In this document: positions 45,832-50,218 of the stretch, in pieces
Layout: each line of letters begins with the position of its first letter
Position numbering within the stretch: the stretch's first letter is position 1
NCBI GenBank assembly: GCA_937928215.1
Contig: CALFWL010000062.1
Span: 1-50,218 of the forward strand
Direction of reading: 5' to 3'
Source of the DNA: an uncultured Pirellulaceae bacterium
GTDB taxonomy: Bacteria > Planctomycetota > Planctomycetia > Pirellulales > Pirellulaceae
DNA length: 50,218 bases
Translations under genes and position numbers: made by a program
Notes under the pieces: model-generated
What the model saw: the letters and a program-made list of their open reading frames with translations, nothing else
What the model was told of the DNA's origin: nothing
Database searches by the model: none

Positions 45832-46722
45832 TTATTCGGCTTCTTTTACAAAGGCTTTCTTAAGCCCCGCCACGGCAGCGTCTGTTGAAACAACAGCACT
45901 GGCGATGTAGTGGAAGTTTGCCAAGGCAACTTTATAGCCGTCTCCCGCTGGCGTTTTTGCTCCAGCGGTTGCATCCATCGCAACGGTGACCTGGAAGCCC
46001 TGTTCGACCAACTCACGCATATGCGATTCCGTGCACAGGTTTGCTGACATCCCGGCAAGTACCACTTTCTCGATCCCGCGTTTTCTAAGCTGCAAGACAA
46101 GGTCGTTGGTCTCTGGTCCGTAGACCTTGTGAGGGCTGGTTACGATTACATTGTCGCCCATGATGTAAGGCTTGTATCGCTCGAGCCAATCCGCTCCCGA
46201 CCCCTCAAAACCAGCGACACTCAATTCGCCTTTACGATCGAACATGTGAATTTTGTGCATCAGTGTTTCCAACGCACCTTCAAAACGCCACTTGTGGTCA
46301 TGCGGAAAGTAATAGTGCGGCGAAACAAACACCGGGATGTTCCTTTCCTTGCCCACTGCAAACAGTTTTTCAAGATTCTCAACGGTCTTGTTTTCGGTAA
46401 CGCTTTCGCCAACCACTCCCCAAGCCACGCCGTCGGGGCTAAGGAAGTCGTTCTGTGGATCCGTAATCACGATGGCCGTACGCTCGGGATCGAGGATCAT
46501 GCCAATCCGAGGCAAGCCCAGATCTTCCGCCGTCGTCAGCATCACGACCTCTGCCATGCCCGAGGCCGCAACCGGATCGGCTGGCGTTGTTGCTCGTGCT
46601 GTCGCACTGACAACTGGCGAAGCGCCAACGTTCCTGGCACTTCCCGAAACGAACATCGCTCCACCGATCACTAATCCCAGACAACCCAAAACACACGACG
46701 CGATAAGTTTACTTTTGTTCAT
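45832..46722 (-). CDS. exported isochorismatase-family cysteine hydrolase
   Basis: 296 residues from the ATG at 46722, preceded by GAGGA. The first 40 residues (KLIASCVLGCLGLVIGGAMF) form a signal peptide or membrane anchor, unusual for this normally cytosolic family. The catalytic domain shows AIVITDPQNDFLSP (Asp), the mid segment SPHKVYGPETNDLVLQLRKR, and VVLAGMSANLCTESHMRELV (nucleophile Cys) followed by VTVAMDATAG. Substrates of such hydrolases are diverse amides or vinyl ethers. It follows the SDR gene by 56 bases, probably in one transcript. Confidence 0.88.
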   Translation of the reverse strand: MNKSKLIASCVLGCLGLVIGGAMFVSGSARNVGASPVVSATARATTPADPVAASGMAEVVMLTTAEDLGLPRIGMILDPERTAIVITDPQNDFLSPDGVAWGVVGESVTENKTVENLEKLFAVGKERNIPVFVSPHYYFPHDHKWRFEGALETLMHKIHMFDRKGELSVAGFEGSGADWLERYKPYIMGDNVIVTSPHKVYGPETNDLVLQLRKRGIEKVVLAGMSANLCTESHMRELVEQGFQVTVAMDATAGAKTPAGDGYKVALANFHYIASAVVSTDAAVAGLKKAFVKEAE

Positions 46723-46778
46723 GCTTCTATCCTCAAGATATATTTCCGCCATCAATTTTCTACGGTTCACCGCGGTGG

Positions 46779-47549
46779 TCAGTTGCGACCCGCCATGACG
46801 CCGCCGTCAACGTCCCAAATCGCTCCGGTCACCCAGCTCGATTTCTCTGAGAGCAAAGTCATGACGACTTCGGCCACATCCTCTGGCTGCCCAACGCGGC
46901 CGATCGGATGAAACGAATTAAAGCCTTCCTTCAAAGCACCTTCGATTTGATCGGGCTCGATAAACGCACCATAAATTGGGGTAATAACAACCGCTGGCGA
47001 AACCGCATTGACGCGAATCCCATGTTCGGCCAGCTCCATCGCGAGATGCTGAGTCAAAGAGTGCAGCCCGGCCTTCGCCATCGAGTAGGCCGAAGACGGT
47101 GTCGCTTTGACGGCCTGCTTGGCCCACATCGAACCGATGTTCACGACCGAGCCGCTGCCAAACTTTTTCATATTACGAGCAACGGCCTGCGTGATGAAAA
47201 AGAAGGCACGATTGATGCCAAGCTGCATGTCGTAATCTTGCTTGGCATGGTCGAGAAACGGAACCGGCTTGAAGTAACCGGCGGAGTTCACCAGATATTT
47301 CAGGTGCCGCTCGTCGGCGTCAATTTTTTTGATAAAAGCATCGACGGCGCCTTCGTCGTAGAGATCTGTTGAATCAACTTCAACGGTGCAGTATTGGCTC
47401 AATTCGTCCTGCACCGCTTTCAATTTGTCCTTGTTCCGACCCAGAATCAACAGATCCGTACCACCCTTGGCAAGCATGGTCGCAACTCCCTTGCCGATAC
47501 CTGTCGAACCGCCAAGGATAACTGCTATATCTTTATGCTGTTTGTTCAT
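46779..47549 (-). CDS. short-chain dehydrogenase/reductase (SDR)
   Basis: 256 residues from the ATG at 47549; an ATG four codons earlier is also possible. Classical SDR motifs: cofactor loop [13 protein letters not shown], the Ser of [15 protein letters not shown] catalytic Tyr/Lys, and [10 protein letters not shown]. The C-terminus [15 protein letters not shown] is typical of the family. NAD(P)-dependent oxidoreductase of unknown substrate. First gene of the probable SDR-isochorismatase-hydrolase transcript. Confidence 0.92.
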   Translation of the reverse strand: MNKQHKDIAVILGGSTGIGKGVATMLAKGGTDLLILGRNKDKLKAVQDELSQYCTVEVDSTDLYDEGAVDAFIKKIDADERHLKYLVNSAGYFKPVPFLDHAKQDYDMQLGINRAFFFITQAVARNMKKFGSGSVVNIGSMWAKQAVKATPSSAYSMAKAGLHSLTQHLAMELAEHGIRVNAVSPAVVITPIYGAFIEPDQIEGALKEGFNSFHPIGRVGQPEDVAEVVMTLLSEKSSWVTGAIWDVDGGVMAGRN

Positions 47550-48269
47550 TGTCTTGATCATTCGTTTGTTAAAACACGATAGTTAGGTATGCAGACGGCT
47601 TATTGGCCGCGCCCCTCAACCGTAGGGTGAATTCCTCCAACCCCAACGGCGCCTGCTAGATCCGGGGACGAAAACTGCCTGTGCTCTGAATTGTAATTCT
47701 TGCCTGGCGATCAACAATTGGGCGGCCGTCGATGAGATTAGCGTTCCAACCCTATGTATATCCGACTTCGGTCACAAAAATGCGACAGGGGTTTCAAGGT
47801 AAGCCCGAAATCTGGCCATTCAGAGAAAATCTGTCTTCACGCCACCCAATTTTTGTCCCTAGTACTTTGTGACTAGCAAGAGTTCAGGCTGGGCAAAAAC
47901 GCATTCCTTTGGGCGGCGCAAGCTTACGTAGCCGTCAAACCCGAACATTAAGGTGGCACAAAGCACGGGGCGAATCGCTGAACTCAATACAAAGACATAC
48001 AATCACGCCGACCAGATGACGTAAATCCTGCCCGTATTTCGGATGTCATTCTGTTGCCTAGCGATCGTCACCAGTCGCTCGGTTCAGCAACCGAAAACGA
48101 TTGCCGCTGCTTGAAGGAGCAAACTTGAAATGGAGGATCTGTTTTAAGACAATGGTGTACGCGGCGACTGTGCGATAACGTTCACCGAACCTCAACTTAT
48201 CAGCTGATCGCATCGATTTTTACCGCCTTGATTGTAAAACAGTAAACGCACCTTGGACTCTGCCAAAAC
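47550..48269. other. 720-base non-coding stretch
   Basis: It lies between the divergent SDR and patatin genes. No gene, RNA or repeat family is recognised. A 10-bp palindrome ATCAGCTGAT occurs near 48199. The length is unusual for this otherwise compact window and fits disrupted or accessory DNA. Confidence 0.5.
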
Positions 48270-49313
48270 ATGAAACGATTTCAGATACTCTCACTAATCG
48301 GAGGTGGAATTCGAGGAGCTTTCGTTACCGCTTTCCTTGACAGGCTCGAACAGAAGCTGGGGCGACCGATCGCCGAATGTTTTGATTTGATTGCAGGCAC
48401 GTCGACTGGCGGAATCATCGCTGCCGGTTTGGCGGCGGGGATGCCGGCAGCAAAGATGCATGATTTTTACGTTCGCTACGGAGCGAAAATATTTACGCCT
48501 CGCCCATCGTACAAAGCCAAGGGACTCTACAGATTTATATTTCCCCTAGCGAACTGGGGCTTCAAGAAAAAGACCGGCAGTGGACTCGATACGGCGTTTC
48601 GAGCGCGATTTTGTCCCGATGCTTTGCGTTCATCTTTCGATGAAGGCCTTGGGGAGTGGACGCTCAATTCGGTAGATTTTACTCGATTGATCATTCCGGT
48701 TGTAAATCTGACCGCCGGCCAACCTCATGTCTTTCGTTCACCCCATCTTCCGATCGGCTTGAAAGACCAGCACATCAGGCTGACTGATGCGTTGATTGCT
48801 GCAACCGCCGCCCCAACGTATTTCCCGCATCACACGATTGACGACAACGCCTACGTTGACGGAGGTGTTTGGGCAGCCGACCCCAGCATGCTGGCATTCT
48901 GCGAAGCGATCCGGGTGCAGCAATACGAACGAGGAGTCGAAGGGTTTTCGAATTGCGACGTGAACGAGATCCATTTGCTTTCGGTTGGAACCGGTACCGC
49001 ACAGTTTTCTCTTTCGCCACCTGGAGGCGATGCCGGATTGCTCTACTGGGCGTCGCGCGTGGCAGACCTGATGGGAACATCCCAAGTCCAAGGAATCCAT
49101 CTACCGATGAGGTTTTTGCTTGGAGAACGTTATCACCATGTCAATTTCGAGATGACAGAGCGTTGGAAACTGGATGCCGTTGAAAACATCCCCGCGCTCT
49201 TCGCAACGGGTCAGAAAACGGCAGAAGAACAGTTTAGCAGCATTAACGAGTCATTCTTTCAACATACTCGCGAGCGTTTCGGGCGAGCCAAAGAGCTTGA
49301 TGCAATTTTCTAA
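48270..49313 (+). CDS. patatin-like phospholipase (CapV-like)
   Basis: 347 residues. Patatin motifs are intact: oxyanion GGGIRG at 11-16, nucleophile GTSTGG at 43-48 (Ser 45), and catalytic DGG at 197-199 in NAYVDGGVWAADP. The opening MKRFQILSLIGGGIRGAFVT followed by FDLIAGTSTGGIIAAGLAAG resembles bacterial patatins of the CBASS effector (CapV) type, although the residue before GGG is Ile rather than Asp or Ser. No signal peptide. No nucleotide cyclase or other CBASS gene is visible next to it, so a defence role is speculative. Flanked by a long non-coding stretch and, about 750 bases on, an IS3 element. Confidence 0.88.
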   Translation: MKRFQILSLIGGGIRGAFVTAFLDRLEQKLGRPIAECFDLIAGTSTGGIIAAGLAAGMPAAKMHDFYVRYGAKIFTPRPSYKAKGLYRFIFPLANWGFKKKTGSGLDTAFRARFCPDALRSSFDEGLGEWTLNSVDFTRLIIPVVNLTAGQPHVFRSPHLPIGLKDQHIRLTDALIAATAAPTYFPHHTIDDNAYVDGGVWAADPSMLAFCEAIRVQQYERGVEGFSNCDVNEIHLLSVGTGTAQFSLSPPGGDAGLLYWASRVADLMGTSQVQGIHLPMRFLLGERYHHVNFEMTERWKLDAVENIPALFATGQKTAEEQFSSINESFFQHTRERFGRAKELDAIF

Positions 49314-49417
49314 AAGCACATCAAGCCCTCCCGAGTAAAAACCGTTTATGTTTCGGTTAAGAGCAGGGCATCGCAGAATTCACTCAACGGCCCAAGTTGA
49401 CAACACCATCAAGACCA

Positions 49418-49438
49418 TCACCGAATTTTATTCGGTGA
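49418..49438. terminator. perfect 9-bp hairpin between convergent genes
   Basis: TCACCGAAT and ATTCGGTGA pair fully around a TTT loop, midway between the patatin stop and the CMD-family stop. No T tract; possible bidirectional terminator. Confidence 0.5.
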
Positions 49439-49465
49439 CGATCTCTCTGCCCTGTCGCGATACCG

Positions 49466-49768
49466 TTATTCCAAGACTTCCGTACTGTGGGTAAGAGCCC
49501 CACCAGCTCGAAGGGCTGCTGCGACCATCGCGACCTCAGCGATCTCCTCTTGGGTTGCCCCAGCTTTCAGCGCACTCTGGTTGTGCAAGTGCAGGCAATA
49601 GGAACACTGCGTCGTCAGGGCAACACCTAATGCGATCAGCTCCTTGTACTTGGAAGGAATTGCTCCTTCTGCCATGGCGGCCTGGTTGAACTTCTGGAAA
49701 TGCTTCCAAGAATCGTTCCCTGCCTGATCAAGCTTGCCAAGTTTTTTGAGGTTCTCCAGTGACTGCAT
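49466..49768 (-). CDS. carboxymuconolactone decarboxylase/AhpD-like protein
   Basis: 100 residues, complete for a single-domain member. The redox motif CSYCLHLHNQSALKAG (CxxC followed by His) is that of AhpD-like alkylhydroperoxidases, and IPSKYKELIALGVALTTQ is the family helix. These proteins act in peroxide defence. The start at 49768 has GGAAAG upstream. It fits the oxidative-stress theme set by katG 5 kb away, but is not in its operon. Confidence 0.9.
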   Translation of the reverse strand: MQSLENLKKLGKLDQAGNDSWKHFQKFNQAAMAEGAIPSKYKELIALGVALTTQCSYCLHLHNQSALKAGATQEEIAEVAMVAAALRAGGALTHSTEVLE

Positions 49769-50066
49769 TGCTTTCTTTCCAATTTTTGTGTTTGTGAAGT
49801 CTACTTCAGCTGAAACTCAAGGCAGCTTATTGAGTGGAATATCAATTTCTTGCTCTGCCCTGCCCTGTAACAAATGACTGCCACGTCAACGACATGCAAT
49901 TGTGTTGCAGCTGCTCCGAATATTTATACATTCGAGGATCGGCTTTGCAACGTGCCAAGATCGCAGCGGAATGTTGAAAGTCGCGTTTGTCCGCGTGTAT
50001 TGCGTCAGTTGGATCTGGAGAAATGAATTGATCGAGTTATTCTATGTTCAGAAGGAGAACACAACG
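49769..50066. other. region between the CMD gene and the IS3 element
   Basis: 298 bases without a gene. It should contain the left end of the insertion sequence, but the inverted repeat cannot be fixed without its right-hand partner. A TTCAGCTGAA palindrome lies near 49807. Confidence 0.4.
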
Positions 50067-50218
50067 ATGACACGATCACGACGAAAATTTACTGCTCAGG
50101 AGAAAGCCGCAGTCGTTAAGCGGTTTTTAGTCGACAAAACGCCGGTTTCGGAGCTCTGCGACGAACTGAATCTACAGCCGACTCAGATTTACACCTGGCA
50201 GAAACAGCTTTTCGAAAA
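50067..50218 (+). CDS. IS3-family transposase OrfA, cut by the window edge
   Basis: The ATG at 50067 has a strong AAGGAG ribosome-binding site 8-9 bases upstream. The visible 50 residues read MTRSRRKFTAQEKAAVVKRF, then LVDKTPVSELCDELNLQPTQ and IYTWQKQLFE. This is the HTH_Tnp_1 helix-turn-helix of IS3/IS911-type OrfA, which binds the element's ends. No damage is seen in the visible part; whether OrfB is intact lies outside the window. Confidence 0.9.
   Translation, partial: MTRSRRKFTAQEKAAVVKRFLVDKTPVSELCDELNLQPTQIYTWQKQLFE

Overview
The window looks like chromosomal DNA of a planctomycete, most likely a Pirellulaceae/Rhodopirellula-type organism. This is inferred from gene content, not from any search. 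The clues are a DUF1080 lipoprotein, a DUF4175-type giant protein coupled to a sigma/anti-sigma pair, a DUF5060 glycoside hydrolase, GH29 and GH16 enzymes, a C-terminal NPYQAP tail on a membrane protein, a very cysteine-rich exported repeat protein, and rpsR standing apart from other ribosomal genes.

Layout. 1-1.4 kb: a possible C-terminal gene fragment, an RDD membrane protein and tRNA-Leu(CAA). 1.8-11.3 kb: an FtsX-type ABC permease, an alpha-L-fucosidase, a MATE exporter, a LolD-like ATPase, a prenyltransferase-fold protein, a thioesterase and rpsR with a clear terminator. 11.6-14.5 kb: a DUF1080 lipoprotein and a UPF1-like helicase. 14.6-24.5 kb, all on the minus strand: a gene array starting with a HemD-HemE fusion, then two small/medium membrane proteins, squalene-hopene cyclase, a DUF116-polyprenyl synthase fusion, a UbiC-like protein, and a DUF3311/sodium-solute symporter pair. 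Several junctions overlap or touch, so the first four genes are almost certainly co-transcribed and translationally coupled. 24.8-30.7 kb: an unrecognised helical protein, the Cys-rich exported protein, a 24-bp-repeat lipoprotein, a GH16 enzyme, a histone-H1-like protein and a BFD-like ferredoxin. 31-40.4 kb, plus strand: ECF sigma factor, its overlapping anti-sigma gene, the DUF4175 giant protein and a DUF5060 hydrolase. 40.4-47.5 kb, minus strand: an oxidoreductase, an exported catalase-peroxidase, an exported alpha/beta hydrolase, an exported isochorismatase-like hydrolase and an SDR. 47.5-50.2 kb: accessory-looking DNA with a long non-coding stretch, a CapV-like patatin, a CMD/AhpD-like protein and the start of an IS3-type insertion sequence.

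The most interesting points are: (1) the heme/triterpenoid array with two unusual domain fusions (HemD-HemE and DUF116-polyprenyl synthase); (2) a roughly 104-bp dispersed intergenic element present three times (near 1.6, 5.5 and 24.75 kb) with short inverted ends, one copy supplying a gene's stop codon; (3) the Cys-rich repeat protein with a possible switchable 5' leader; and (4) a strong dyad just upstream of the sigma-factor operon. No CRISPR array, rRNA or complete prophage was seen.
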